DNA from: Taxillus chinensis
Taxonomy: Eukaryota; Streptophyta; Magnoliopsida; Santalales; Loranthaceae
DNA: 64,000 nt
NCBI GenBank assembly: GCA_023512835.1
Contig: CM042087.1
Location: 4,126,021-4,190,020 of the forward strand
Direction of reading: 5' to 3'
Shown one piece after another: positions 1 through 10,595 of this stretch (within the stretch, counting starts at the first letter, position 1; each line of letters starts with the position of its first letter). Made by a program: the position numbers and the translations under genes. The notes under the pieces were generated by a model. It was given only the letters and a program-made list of their open reading frames with translations. It did not search any database and was not told the DNA's origin.

Positions 1-179
1 TTGTCACGTGCACCTCCCAAAAGTCCCCTCTTGGGCTCATCTCTTACCTCAAACTCGTGCATCAACATTCAAGGTGTAGCTAAAGTGTGTGGGAAGGAAA
101 CTCCCTAAAACCCAACAATTTCCACTCACAAGGCATCTGTGGTTAACTTCGTACATACCGCAAAACACGAGTCATTACA
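1..179 (-). repeat. Partial gypsy-type LTR (start of a 3' LTR)
   Basis: On the minus strand a purine tract at 180-193 is followed by TGTAATGACTCG, the layout of a polypurine tract and the first bases of a 3' LTR. The sequence then runs to the window edge. A GTGACA at 2-7 (minus) could be a very short LTR end, but the edge prevents a decision. The LTR start is unlike the LTR at 4694-5577, so the two do not look like a pair. Confidence 0.45.
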
Positions 180-193
180 TCCTCTCCCCCTTA
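180..193 (-). promoter_or_regulatory. Polypurine tract of the left gypsy-type remnant
   Basis: Read on the minus strand this is an A/G-only run with five consecutive Gs, directly before TGTAATGAC. In LTR retrotransposons such a tract primes plus-strand DNA synthesis and marks the start of the 3' LTR. Confidence 0.5.
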
Positions 194-3100
194 AGACTTT
201 TCGTCCTTGAAAAGAAACATACAAGGGATAGCAAACACATGCTACCCATTTGCAAAACGGCAAGCCTCGATACCCAGATGGATCACACAACATAACAGGA
301 CATTTCAAACACATTGCAATCTCAAAACACCGAATCATGAACCACATACAAGAAAACACATTACTACCCCTTGGCCAACAGCCACCTTCCACCGTCAAGA
401 TTGTTCGTCCTCGAACAACACTGGGTGTTGCTCACGCATCATGAACTCACATTCCATGTCTCCTCTGCAGGACGTGTCGTCCTCTAAAAGACAACACACC
501 TTCCATAACGCACATGCTGATGCACATCGCCCACAACCATTCACATACCCGCGACTGAAGATATCACACCATAACACACATGAAGGCACGTACCCACAGA
601 CCCAATACAACACAGCATGATAGGGAAACACATATTCTAATCTCACAAACAACCCTTGTTCTCCTCACCTAACACATGTCACAAGTATTCACATGTCACA
701 AGTATTCACATGTCACGACGGTGTGAGACATATACGCCCATCACCAACACGTTTAACAAATCACATAGGTCACAGAGCAACTCACATCATAAACACCACT
801 ACAAGGAACAACTCACAAACAAAACACTACTACACGTTTAACGTTCCACTGCCCATTCACCAACACCATACAAACTCATCCGCAGGTACAAACTTATCCG
901 CAGGGAGTGTCCTCACAACCTTCCCACCGTTGGATTTTTCGTCCCCGAAAAGAGAAATCAAGTAGTAAACATCACGAGAAGATCAAAGCAACACATAACA
1001 CCCATGAGCACAACAAGAACTACAGCTTGGCCAATTAGCGTGCTGACAACAACTCATGTGCGCAAGTCTGACAACAGTGAGGTCGAGAAACCTCCCACAG
1101 AGTCGCTAAGACCCCGACAACTGAACAAGGCCAACACCATAAGCTTATGCATGAAGTATCCATTCGCTAGAATTCAGATGATTGAACGAGAAGTCACTGC
1201 ATCGACATAGCAGGGTACTCGGCGTTAGACGCCTACTCGTGTCACAATAGGACCAACACTCCACAATGTAAAATACCCAACAATGACACCACTGAGATTT
1301 GATGTCAACGGACACCAACAATTTACAACGCAGCCACACTCCATATGTAGACCTTACCCTAACAGCAAACACAAAGAGGTCATAAGGAAACACAAACAAA
1401 CAAGAGAAAAGCATTATGCAAACCACAATCACAGTCCCACACAGGGATATCACCACAGCAGCACCAGCATCACAGCTGAAACCGCCTCACTCTATAGTGA
1501 TACACGCAACAACAGAACCCAACCAATGCCAAAGGGAACTCAAGATGACTTACAATCCAGGACACAACTACAGCAGGATGAAGTTTGCTCTCCACCAATT
1601 CGGTCACAGTCAACAAGACGCCCAACGGAGTTCAAGGAGTAACTCAAAACAACAAATGCAGTACCATACACAACCACAGCAAGACCAAAATCCACCATCG
1701 GGCTATCACCTGTCGCCGACCGTGAGGATCGACTAAAAGAAGTCTATGAACCAGAACACCACACAAATAACGCCTCTCGGACACTTCGTGCTAGCATCCT
1801 TGATCACGGTTAAATAAGTATCCACCAAGGTCCCACAGCCTACATACTAACTAAGGCGTACACTACAGCCCAAGTGTTAACGCCTTTCAGAGTTGGCAGA
1901 CACCAAACGAAATGAAGTGGAACTTATCCTCTGACATCGGTTAAGTATAACTAACACAGCTCTCTCTCTCTGACCAGGAAAAATCCTCCCACCTGCAACA
2001 AGACAATTGATCCCTCTGTGTCGCCATTCACAGGTCACAAGGGAGTTCTTTGCCTCTATGACATACTCCACCTCATGGCCTACCAACTCCCCTATACCAA
2101 CCATCGCGTTCCATCTCGATACACCAACAAAAGTCTCAAATACACCAACACCTTGATGGCATGAACCATCTCACTTACTGCATGATACTACACATGAAAG
2201 GTTTTCGAGGAGAACAGATATAGATCATCCGCCTACCACCACCGCTCCAAAACATACACCCTTGTGATATCCGCTAACATAAATCCCTCCCCAAGGAGTA
2301 GCACTAATACCCTTTTCAAGCAAAAGCTGCCAACTGACTCATAAATAACACTAGTACCCTTTTCCTAGCTTATCAACACTTTAATATTAAACCCGAACAT
2401 CACACCAGATAAGGAATAATATGAACAACATCACATCTAACCCTTTTCTTCATCCCCACACCACAGTTAATATGCCACTACACCACGCCTCATCCCTACA
2501 CATATGTGTCACAACACCCACACGTAGCAACTCCGCTATATGCCTTTACCACAGATGCAACACATACAACAACACAATACCACATTTTTCAGCACACAAG
2601 CAATGAAACACAAAACACCTGATGAGTAGAACGTACCAGCCTTACACCTTCTCTCCTCCTTTAAGCCTACTTCCCACAAGATACGAATCAAAGGAATGCC
2701 CCTACCATGCCAAAGTACACCCTCCGCCCCTAGAGAAAGATAGCCCGAACAAGGCCTGCCAAATCTCACTTGCTTACCTCTTTTTACCAAATTGATGCAC
2801 CGGGCATAACCCTCAAAACCCACTCATAGCCGCTAGTTCAGTTCAAGAACACCGCACATTTTATACATGTGCAAACTGGTTTCACAACATATATGTTTTA
2901 CATTACTCGGTGTTTTCGACACACCACAAACATGACACATGGCTACTGCTTGGCCATCTGAGAACCCATAACACCTATATAATCACTAACAAGAACTAGC
3001 AATGACCACCCTAGCCAACAAGTCAACACCTCAAGGACCCAAGGAGCGGCTATTCTAGCTGTGTTTTCCTCCTTCAACCACAACACTTGGAAAGGTAACC

Positions 3101-3540
3101 ATAGGAATATCCCTTTCATGTAGTATTCCAACACATACCTCTATCCGCATAAAAACACATTTCTATTACTCAAGGTTGCCAAGGAGGGGTCACACAATAA
3201 CCCACAAGCCATCACCTCACACCTCAAGCTCTACTAGCTAGCCAATCTAAATTTCCTCCCACTAGCAAAAGGTCGCCTACAAGATTTCGTTACTTTGATT
3301 ATCCACATGTGCCAAAATTGAATATCACTCACTTATAAAATCAACACCCATATTTTTTACTCATTATTCTTCTAGCGTTATAAATATATATCTCCTAACA
3401 AGTCACCACCCACATCCATTCGAAATGCTAACTCAAACGGGACATGATAGGGTCCACCCAGCCTCACATAAACCAGTACGAGACTCAACCGATAACCCAC
3501 CAAAGGGGCACGATACCACCAGTGAATTTTTGTCTTGCTC
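194..3540 (-). other. Non-coding interior of a gypsy-type remnant
   Basis: No reading frame here has retroviral or host-gene features. The minus strand near the polypurine tract contains several imperfect copies of a box resembling TTCGAGGACGAA (about 198-212, 404-417, 478-486, 938-952). This box is commonly seen near the end of pol in plant gypsy elements. The stretch is best read as the long non-coding interior of a non-autonomous or heavily decayed element that uses the PBS at 4679-4690. No other structure is recognised. Confidence 0.4.
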
Positions 3541-3554
3541 TTCTACTGGCCTCA

Positions 3555-3991
3555 CTAGGTAGTCCTCCTGCCTCCAAATTGGGACTCGACGTTGAGCTTT
3601 ACCCCTAGCTCGCTGAGCCAGTCCCCTAGCATCACTCCCGGTCCTACTAAAACAGACTGTACGAAGACGTCCTGCTTTTCCACAGAGGTGACACCGATAC
3701 TGCTTCTTGGCACACTCTCTGTTCCAATGCCTCGGTTGTCCACAACAAGCGCAATCTTTTGAGAAACAGGACTCAAACGGGAGTGTTGAGGGTTGACAGC
3801 TCTCGGCGTACCTCGCTCCTAATCAGTTGTCGAATCGCATCCCTCACCTCTGGAATAATCGAGCTCAAGGCGCCAACCTCTGCCGTGATTAGTCTATCAC
3901 CTTCAGCTTGCAGCTCTCTCATTTGTCCAACCTGGGTCGCGGCCTCCTCTATTACCTCAATAGTCGCACGACTTATAGTTTCCAGAAACAT
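3555..3991 (-). pseudogene. Internally deleted gypsy gag remnant with zinc knuckle
   Basis: A 72-codon frame starting at 3991 (MFLETISRATIEVIEEA) looks like a Gag N-terminus with a charged helical segment. It stops at 3773. Immediately downstream, in another frame, is a clear CX2CX4HX4C zinc knuckle (CACCGQPRHWNREC) followed by a second, imperfect knuckle in which the His is Arg. In a normal Gag these two parts are separated by the capsid-like core, so the core appears deleted. The remnant lies about 700 bases after the PBS at 4679-4690, as expected for gag. No protease or RT follows. A decayed Gag is the best reading. Confidence 0.5.
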
Positions 3992-4245
3992 TGGCTAAGT
4001 AAAAAGGTAGCGCTCCAGATTAACACTAAACGATCTCAACAATCGCGAGACCACTACTAACTAAGCAGCTTAAGCTATAACATGCATTATTACCACACAA
4101 GTCCATAGGGTTCACATTTCACAGACTATACAAATTTACACTCCATCGCATTGCTCATAACCTCGTTTATTGCACACCATACCAAACAAATCACATGCTC
4201 AATCATTCACAGAACACCAACATTATTGCATATTTAATTTAATGT

Positions 4246-4314
4246 ATTTATTTTTTTATTTTTTTATTTTTTTATTTTTTTATTTTTTTATTTTTTTATT
4301 TTTTTATTTTTTTT
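4246..4314 (+). repeat. Microsatellite, unit A plus about seven T
   Basis: About eight consecutive units of ATTTTTTT with near-constant 8-base period. It lies between the PBS and the gag remnant of the left element, in its 5' untranslated leader. Confidence 0.9.
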
Positions 4315-4678
4315 GTTAACAGTTCACAAGCCTCAAGTTTCCAAGCACATAGTTTCAATTCCATAATTTCTTTTCCTTGCTTTCATGTTCAAATTACCAC
4401 AAAGGATCAGAGTTGCACAGATTAACACTTTATCACGTTATTCATGCTTTCCTACCACATATACAGCATAATCACAGTTTTCACACAATCACACATGAGC
4501 AACATATGCAACTAGTGCCCTAATGCCAATGCATGCAAATCCTACCTCAGGTCTGGCCTACCCCAAGTACACCTTAGAGGCTCAAAGAGGACCGTGTTGA
4601 TCAGGCACGTCCCTCCAGGTTGCTCCAAAGGACTCAAGACAACCAGATCCGCCCACTACCCTAGGCCAACTAGACCAT

Positions 4679-4690
4679 GCTCTGATACCA
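4679..4690 (-). promoter_or_regulatory. Primer binding site (initiator tRNA-Met type)
   Basis: The minus strand reads TGGTATCAGAGC, the standard plant LTR-retrotransposon primer site for tRNA-iMet. It lies three bases inside the LTR end at 4694. It shows that the LTR at 4694-5577 serves as a 5' LTR for the sequence to its left. Confidence 0.9.
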
Positions 4691-4693
4691 TAT

Positions 4694-5577
4694 TGTCACG
4701 CCCCGGATTTCCAACCTGAGGAGACCGGAATGTGACCCTCCCTTTACCCGGGTTTGGATAAAGGGGTAGAATACAACATACACTTCACATTTTATTTTTC
4801 AGAGACCAAATCATATAATTATTAAATTCAAACCACATGCCTTTATTAAGTTCCAAACTTCATTACAATATCTCTCCGCTGGGGTTACAAGGCCTCAACA
4901 CAGTTACATAACACAAATAACATAAAACAAAGCCACAAAACAGAACTCTTCCACCTTGGTGTTCCCACCTAACGCCTGTAGGTTCCTATAAGAAAACACA
5001 CCACAGTAGGAGGGGTGAGCAACCACAACTCAGTAGGGATCAAGTCTCCCCCAACACATCCCATGCACCTATCCTCTATATGTGAGCGTGCACCAATGCA
5101 GTGACGTGACATAGACATAACAAGGAAATCACACCACACAAACGGGCACAACCTCAGTCCCAACCACACAGGCTAACACTTTAACCACCTCTCAAACAAG
5201 TGATTAAAGTATTGATTGCTTAACCCGTGCGGCACCTAGTTCCCACCCGTACGAAGGAACGCTAGGTCAACCTAACTCGTCGCATTTGGATCAGAACCCA
5301 TCGATCCGTTGTAAAGCAATTGTGTAGGGAATCGCTTAGCGAAAGAACGATTTAAACGAAGGCAACAAATGATTGTATTGATTGCTTGAAAGCTTTACAA
5401 CATCACTCCCCTACATATAGATGTTAACACTTTTCTGCCTATGTCACCAGGAGACATCATATATGATCGAAATCGAAAATCTCTACAACTTACTCTATAA
5501 GCTAAGTACAACACTTTACAAAGGGGAAATACCCCAAAATGGCCTAAGTATGCTAGGATAAGCCTCGGTCCGTGACA
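4694..5577 (-). repeat. Chromovirus LTR shared by two internal regions
   Basis: An 884-base LTR on the minus strand, beginning TGTCACGG and ending CGTGACA, with TG/CA ends and a short terminal inverted repeat. On its upstream side (5578-5590) is a polypurine tract and the end of a chromovirus pol, so it is the 3' LTR of that element. On its downstream side (4679-4690) is a PBS, so it is also the 5' LTR of the remnant at left. No second full copy is present in the window, so the divergence of an LTR pair cannot be measured. Confidence 0.85.
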
Positions 5578-6464
5578 TTCTCCCCCATCCGATTTCGCAG
5601 CGTCCTCGTTGCGTCTTCGGCTTCCTCGAACTCGTCGTACTGCTGGATGTAGCGTTCGGTTTCTTCCCGGTACTCTTCAATCTCTTTGGAGAATTGCCCT
5701 AGATCCTCTTCCTTCTCCCAGCTTGCCTCTTCGACCGACCTGTTCTTCCATTGGACATAGTACTCCACTCGGCTTGGATCTACGCCCCTTCTTGGCACGA
5801 CTCTACGAGAGTGGATTTTTTCTATCTCTTTATCGTAGGTCTTGCCCGTTGATGTTGTTGGTGTCCGCACCGCCCGTTGTCCGGTCATATCTTCCAAGTC
5901 TTCATGGTAAGGCTTGAGCAAACTAATGTGGAATACCGGATGCCTTTGTAAGCTAGTCGAGAGGTCCAATTTGTATGAGACCTTCCTAACTCTCTTAAGT
6001 ACTTTGAAAGGCCCCTCATATCGGCGCACCAAACCCTTATGCAATTGTCTGAGTGCTTTGGTTTGGCGCGGAAGGAGTTTGAGCATCACCATGTCTCCTT
6101 CCAGAAATTCCAAGGGCCTCCTTTGTTGATCTGCCCACTTCTTCATCTTCTTCGCCGCTTTGTGCAAGTATGCCCTGGCCAGATCCGTCTGTTCATGCCA
6201 TCCTTTTGCAAACTTGAACGCCGCGGGGCTCTTTTCAGTGTACCCACAAGTGATGGAAGTGGGCGTCAATGGTTGCTGCCCAGTTGCGAGTTCGAACGGA
6301 CTCTCGTTCGTGGACTCGCTCTTCTGTAAGTTATATGAGAATTGGGTTGTGTCCAACAACTTGGCCCAATCTCTTTGGTTGGCACTCACGTAGTGCCTCA
6401 GATACAGCTCCAATAAGCCATTGACACGTTCAATTTGGCCTTCTATTTTTGGGTGGAAACTTGT
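5553..6464 (-). pseudogene. Integrase C-terminal half plus chromodomain
   Basis: This reading frame holds the C-terminal part of gypsy integrase and a chromodomain. It opens with the end of the catalytic core, where GQIERVN carries the third acidic residue (Glu) of the DDE triad. The DNA-binding C-terminal region follows (FEGDMVMLKLLPRQ and GPFKVLKRVRKVSYKL types of motif). The chromodomain is at about residues 205-250 of the 286-residue frame (VEYYVQWKNRSVEEASWE), with the aromatic cage region well kept. In chromoviruses this domain steers integration toward particular chromatin. The frame is separated from the rest of integrase by a stop near 6465. It runs through the polypurine tract and ends 25 bases inside the LTR, an unusual overlap. 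Confidence 0.88.
5578..5590 (-). promoter_or_regulatory. Polypurine tract of the chromovirus
   Basis: The minus strand reads GGATGGGGGAGAA directly before the LTR start TGTCACGG. It is the primer for plus-strand synthesis. The chromovirus pol frame reads straight through it and stops inside the LTR at 5553. Confidence 0.85.
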
Positions 6465-7004
6465 TCAAAAGTTTAAGTCTGAACCCATTATCCGGAACAG
6501 CTCGGTCCAAAACCGCCCAATAAATCGTGAGTCCCAATCGCTCACGATTGTCTTTGGAATGCCCCAGTACTTCACCACGTACTTGAAGAATAGTCGGGCC
6601 ATGTCATCTGCCGTGCAGTCCTTCGGAGCTAGAACGAACACTCCATACTTAGAGAATCGGTCGACCACCAGAATGATCGTACCGCATCCTTCAGATCTTG
6701 GGAGACAAACAATGAAGTCCATCGAAACACTTTCCCAAGGTCTTTCCGGAGTGGGCAATGGTTCTAACAGTCCCGCCGATTGCCGATTCTCTATCTTGTC
6801 TTATTGGCACACAAGACAAGTCCGCACGTACACTTGGACGTCCTCGTAAAGTTGAGGCCAGTAGTAGCTCCGTTCCACCAATGCCAAGGTACGATCGACT
6901 CCGAGATGGCCAGCCCACCGCGAGTCGTGACATTCTTTGAGGATGTCTCTCCTCAAACTTCCCCATTTGGGAACGTACACCCGTTCCCCTCGAGTATGGA
7001 GCAA
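6465..7004 (-). pseudogene. Integrase N-terminal half (zinc finger and DDE core)
   Basis: Two minus-strand frames form the start of integrase. The upstream one (7004-6801) holds the HHCC zinc finger: ECHDSRWAGH with the His pair, then RTCLVCQ with the Cys pair. It ends at a TAA where related proteins have CQQD, consistent with CAA to TAA. The downstream frame (6758-6465) has the core with Asp in VSMDFIV and Asp in VSDWDSRF, the first two catalytic acids. It ends at a TGA. The 3'-end processing and strand-transfer enzyme is therefore recognisable but interrupted at least twice. Confidence 0.88.
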
Positions 7005-7022
7005 GTTATCCCTTAGCCAAAA

Positions 7023-8353
7023 TCACCTCGTCTTTCCAGCCTTGACGCATTCCACCAAGGACTTGGTTAATGGATCGTGCTCCATTCCTTCCTTCAGTTT
7101 GTCCACCAGGGGGAATTGTGGTTGGCTAATGGCTGCAAGTTCCACCTTGCGACTTAGTGCATCGGCCACCACATTATTTGTGCCCGGTTTGTACTCGAGC
7201 ACAAAGTCGAATTCCGCTAAGAGTCCTTGCCACCGTGCTTGCTTCGGAGTTAAGTTCCTTTGAGTTAGAAAATAACTCGTAGCAATGTTGTCCGTCTTCA
7301 CCACGAACTTGGACCCTAGCAAGTAATGCCTCCACACCCGAAGGCTATAACTGCCGTCATCTCCTTTTCATGCACCGCGTACCTCCGTTCGGTGCCATTG
7401 AGTTTTCGGCTTTCATATGCTACAGGATTCCCCTCCTGCATTAGAACTCCACCAATGGCAAAGTCTGAAGCATCCGTGTGAACTTCATAAGGCTTTGTAT
7501 GGTCCGGTAGTGCCATCACCGGTCCGTTTGTCACGGCTTGCTTCAACTTCTTAAATGCCTCTTGGCAAGCATCATCCCACACCCATGTTTTGTTCTTCTT
7601 TAGTAGTTCCGTCAAGGGTGCGGCAATGTGGGAATAGCCGCGGATGAATCTTCTATAGTAGTTAACCAAGCCAAGGAAGGAACGCATCTCAGGGACTTTC
7701 TTGGGCGTCTCCCATTCCTTGATGGCTAACACTTTCTTGTTATCCATCTTTAGTTTGCCTCCGCCAATAATGTGACCCAATAAGGGCACCTCCTTCTTTG
7801 CAAAGTCACATTTCTCCTTCTTCACAAATAGATGGTTCTCCCTTAAGATTTGGAAAACCCGCCGTAGGTGTGCCTTGTGCTCCTCTAAGGTTTTGCTGTA
7901 GACGACAATATCATCGAGGTACACCACGACGAATCTATCCAAGTATGGTTGGAAGATCCGATTCATCAACCTACAGAATGTGGCAGGGGCATTTGTGAGG
8001 CCAAAGGGCATCACCAAGAACTCGTAAGAGCCGTATCTTGTGACGCACGCCGTCTTTGCCTCATCACCTTTGGCTATCTGCACTTGCCAATATCCCGACC
8101 GCAAGTCTAGCTTTGAGAACCATCTCGCAGCACCAAGTTGATCAAATAGGTCGAATATGAGTGGGATGGGGTAGCTGTTTTTCACCGTAATCTTGTTTAG
8201 CGCCCTATAGTCAATGCATAGTCACATCGACCCATCGTGCTTCTTTTGGAACAACACCGGTGCTCCAAATGGCACTTTGGATGGCCAAATGAATCCGGCA
8301 TCCAACAAGTCCTTTAGTTGTTTCCGAAGTTCCTTCAACTCCGGTGGTGCCAT
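7023..8353 (-). pseudogene. Gypsy reverse transcriptase and RNase H
   Basis: The main frame (8185-7316) carries the RT palm and thumb with the catalytic YLDD motif ([15 protein letters not shown]) and [12 protein letters not shown]. It then runs into the RNase H connection ([16 protein letters not shown]). Upstream, the RT N-terminus ([10 protein letters not shown], then CIDYRALNK) is readable. It is interrupted by a TGA just before LCIDYRALN, consistent with CGA to TGA. A frameshift near 7320-7337 moves RNase H (VVKTDNIATSYF, then VVADALSR) into a second frame, which ends at 7023. The order and motifs are standard Ty3/gypsy. The enzyme is inactive as it stands. Confidence 0.92.
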
Positions 8354-8977
8354 CTAATAGGGCACCGCAGCAGTAGGCCTTGCACCGGCCTCTAACTTGA
8401 TCTTGTGGTCCACCTCCCGCTTCGGTGGAAGTTGTTTAGGGAGTTCAAGTGGCATAACGTCCCCAAACTCTTTAAGGACCGTCTTTACTTCGGTTGGGGG
8501 CTCCTCCCCAACACTTGGGCCTTCTTCCTTCACCATGGCAATGAAGGTTGGCTCCTGTCGTCTAACTCCTTTAGAAAGTTGGAGCGCCGAAAGAGACTTC
8601 GCCTTGAGCTCTTCCTCCCGCATTACCTTCACCATGCACGTTTTGCCCTCATCCATGATGCACATTGTGTTGGTGCTCGGAATTGGAATTGCCCACACCT
8701 GGTCAATGAACTCCATCCCCAGCACCATGGGATAGTCGTCCATCGACAACACGAAGAGATTCACCTTGCCTCTCCACTCGCCAATACTTAGCTCGACGCT
8801 TCGAGCCACGCCATGGATTGGACTGGCACTGGAGTTCACCGCCTTCAGCCAGCCCTTCTCTTCTTTGTAGACTATCCCCAGTCTACGAGCTTCTTCGACC
8901 TTGATGAAGTTGTTAGTTGCACCCGTGTCCACCAAGGCCTTAGTTTCAAGGTTGTTGGCCTTAGCGAGCACGTACAT
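8354..8977 (-). pseudogene. Gypsy aspartic protease
   Basis: A 207-residue frame with the retroviral-type aspartic protease active site ALVDTGATNNFI at about residues 14-25 and the later hydrophobic strand MVLGMEFIDQV. It ends with the linker leading into RT (PPKREVDHKIKLEAGARPTAAVPY). An in-frame stop separates it from RT at 8354, and it is separated from the Gag zinc knuckle by a stop near 8980-9060. It would mature the Gag-Pol polyprotein. Confidence 0.88.
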
Positions 8978-9090
8978 GCGCCCCTTCTGTCATCCGGATG
9001 GTGGCACCTCCACCTTTGCCTTGATTGCATTGAGGAGCTGCAAGGAACCAAGTCATGGATCCCTCGCATCCCTTCCTTTGTCTTCATTGA

Positions 9091-10147
9091 TCATCGCTGA
9101 GAGCTTGGAGCGTTTCGGGCACTCGAACGCCTTGTGAGGGCCTTCACAAAGGAAACAGGAGATCCTTGGCTTCTCCCCGTCCTTGGAACTATTCGCGAAT
9201 TATTTTGGGCAAAAGTCCTTGGACGGTTGGAAGGGTCTCCCTTTTCCTTCACTTCGGTTGTCTCCCCCACATTTCTCCTTGTGGAACGTGTTTGCCTTGG
9301 AAGTCGATGAAGAACTGGTGGTTTTCTCCGGCTTCTTGTATTCGATGAGTGATTTGGCCACCACCATGGCCGACGCCAGGTCCTGCACATTTCTCCGCTG
9401 CAGCTCCAATTTCGCCCATTGTTGCAATCCGTCCATGAAGGAAAATAGTGAATCCTTCGCGGACATATCCGGGATCTCCAATATCAGCTCGGAAAATTCA
9501 CGGACGTACTCCCGCATCGTGCCTTTGTGGGTAAGGCACCGAAGTTTCGCCCGGGACTCGTCCTCCGCGTTCTGGGGATAGAATTGGGCCTTGATCTCCT
9601 ACTTGAAATCCGCCCAATTGTCGATGATGTATAAGCCGCACTCCTTGTCAGCATATCGTCGCCTCCACCACACCATAGCCGAATCGACTAAGTATAGTGG
9701 AGCGGTCTTCACCTTCTTTGCCTCGTTGACAATGTTCAGGGCATCGAAGTACTGCTCCATGGTCCAGAGGAAGTTGTCTAACTCCCTCGCATTCCTTGAC
9801 CCAGCATAGGTCTTAGGTTTCGGCACGTCAATTTTAGAGCTGGAATGGTTGCCAACGCCACCTTGGGTGACCGCCATCTTGCAGAGAGACCAATCCGCCT
9901 TGATCTCTTCGATTTCCTCTTGCATCGCCAAGATTTGGGACGTGAGAGTGTCCTTCAGGCCGTCGAACCGAGAGTTCATGTCATCCATGACGGATTTGAG
10001 AAGCCCTTGCATCCTCCCAAAGCTTTCCTCACCCTCTGAGTCCAGCTTTTCGATGCTTTCAGTGTGCTCCTCGACCACCTCCATCTGTTCGGCTAACGCC
10101 AACTCCAAATTGTACGCAACGCTTTTTCCATAGCTAACTTTCTTCAT
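9091..10147 (-). pseudogene. Gypsy Gag with chimeric start
   Basis: The upstream frame (10147-9599, 182 residues) shows a charged coiled-coil-like N-terminus (EQMEVVEEHTESIEKLDSE). The plant gypsy Gag core follows (DVPKPKTYAGSRNARELDNF, AMVWWRRRY, IDNWADFK). After a frameshift and stop near 9595, the Gag core continues at 9517-9200 (REYVREFSELILEIPDM). The zinc knuckle CFLCEGPHKAFEC (CX2CX3HX4C) lies at about 9110-9150. The first ATG and about ten codons derive from the adjoining Sirevirus fragment, so this start is an accident of the fusion and the true Gag N-terminus is missing. Confidence 0.85.
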
Positions 10148-10550
10148 CTGATGCTTTAGTGAGGAAGCATACAGGGTCAGAAGAATTATTTCTTAAGACC
10201 ACTGAGTATATGTCCCCATCTCTTAATCCGGATAACTTAACATCTCCGGATACGTTTTCCCTAACTGTGCAGGTGTTGGACATAAAAGAGATAGTAAATC
10301 CTTTGTCACATAAATTACTAACACTCAGCATATTATGCTTCAAACCTTCGACTAGTGCAACTTTTGTGATTGATACACAACCATTGGTTAAAGTGCCATA
10401 CCCCACATTCTTACCTTTGCTGTTGTCCCCATATGATACGGATGTGCCTCGTTTGTCAGTAACATCAATGAGCAGAGACTGATCACCCGTCATATGTCCA
10501 GAGCATCCACTATCGAGGACCCACTTGCTTTGATTGATCTTTAACTTCAA
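10134..10550 (-). pseudogene. Sirevirus protease domain
   Basis: A 138-residue open stretch with the copia protease active site (WVLDSGCSGHMTGD) near its start, the conserved GYGTLTNGCVSI, and the C-terminal VVLRNNSSDPVCFLT. It matches the protease of the other Sireviruses in this window. It stops in the protease-integrase linker (ASDEES), where a TGG (Trp) is TAG and the chromovirus begins. It is the cleanest protease frame among the minus-strand copies left of the nested block. Confidence 0.9.
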
Positions 10551-10595
10551 ATGATCCGGCAGTACAGTCCAGAGATACTCCTACAAGACAACAGT

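Larger units (their letters stand above)
5553..10110 (-). mobile_element. Decayed chromodomain Ty3/gypsy element, 5' LTR missing
   Basis: The internal region of a chromovirus on the minus strand, with Gag, protease, RT, RNase H, integrase and chromodomain in canonical gypsy order. The 3' end is intact (polypurine tract and LTR). The 5' end is lost: at about 10110-10130 the gag N-terminus is fused to Sirevirus protease sequence, with no 5' LTR or PBS of its own. The reading frame has at least five lesions, several of them C-to-T changes giving stops. The Gag and integrase style resembles the Galadriel-like chromoviruses, but the clade is not certain. The element could not make its own proteins. 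Confidence 0.9.

Noticed and set aside
1..3540. Host gene in the left 3.5 kb
   Set aside because: Frames are short, overlap on both strands, and lack domains, splice-like structure or codon pattern; the region lies between a polypurine tract/LTR and a PBS.
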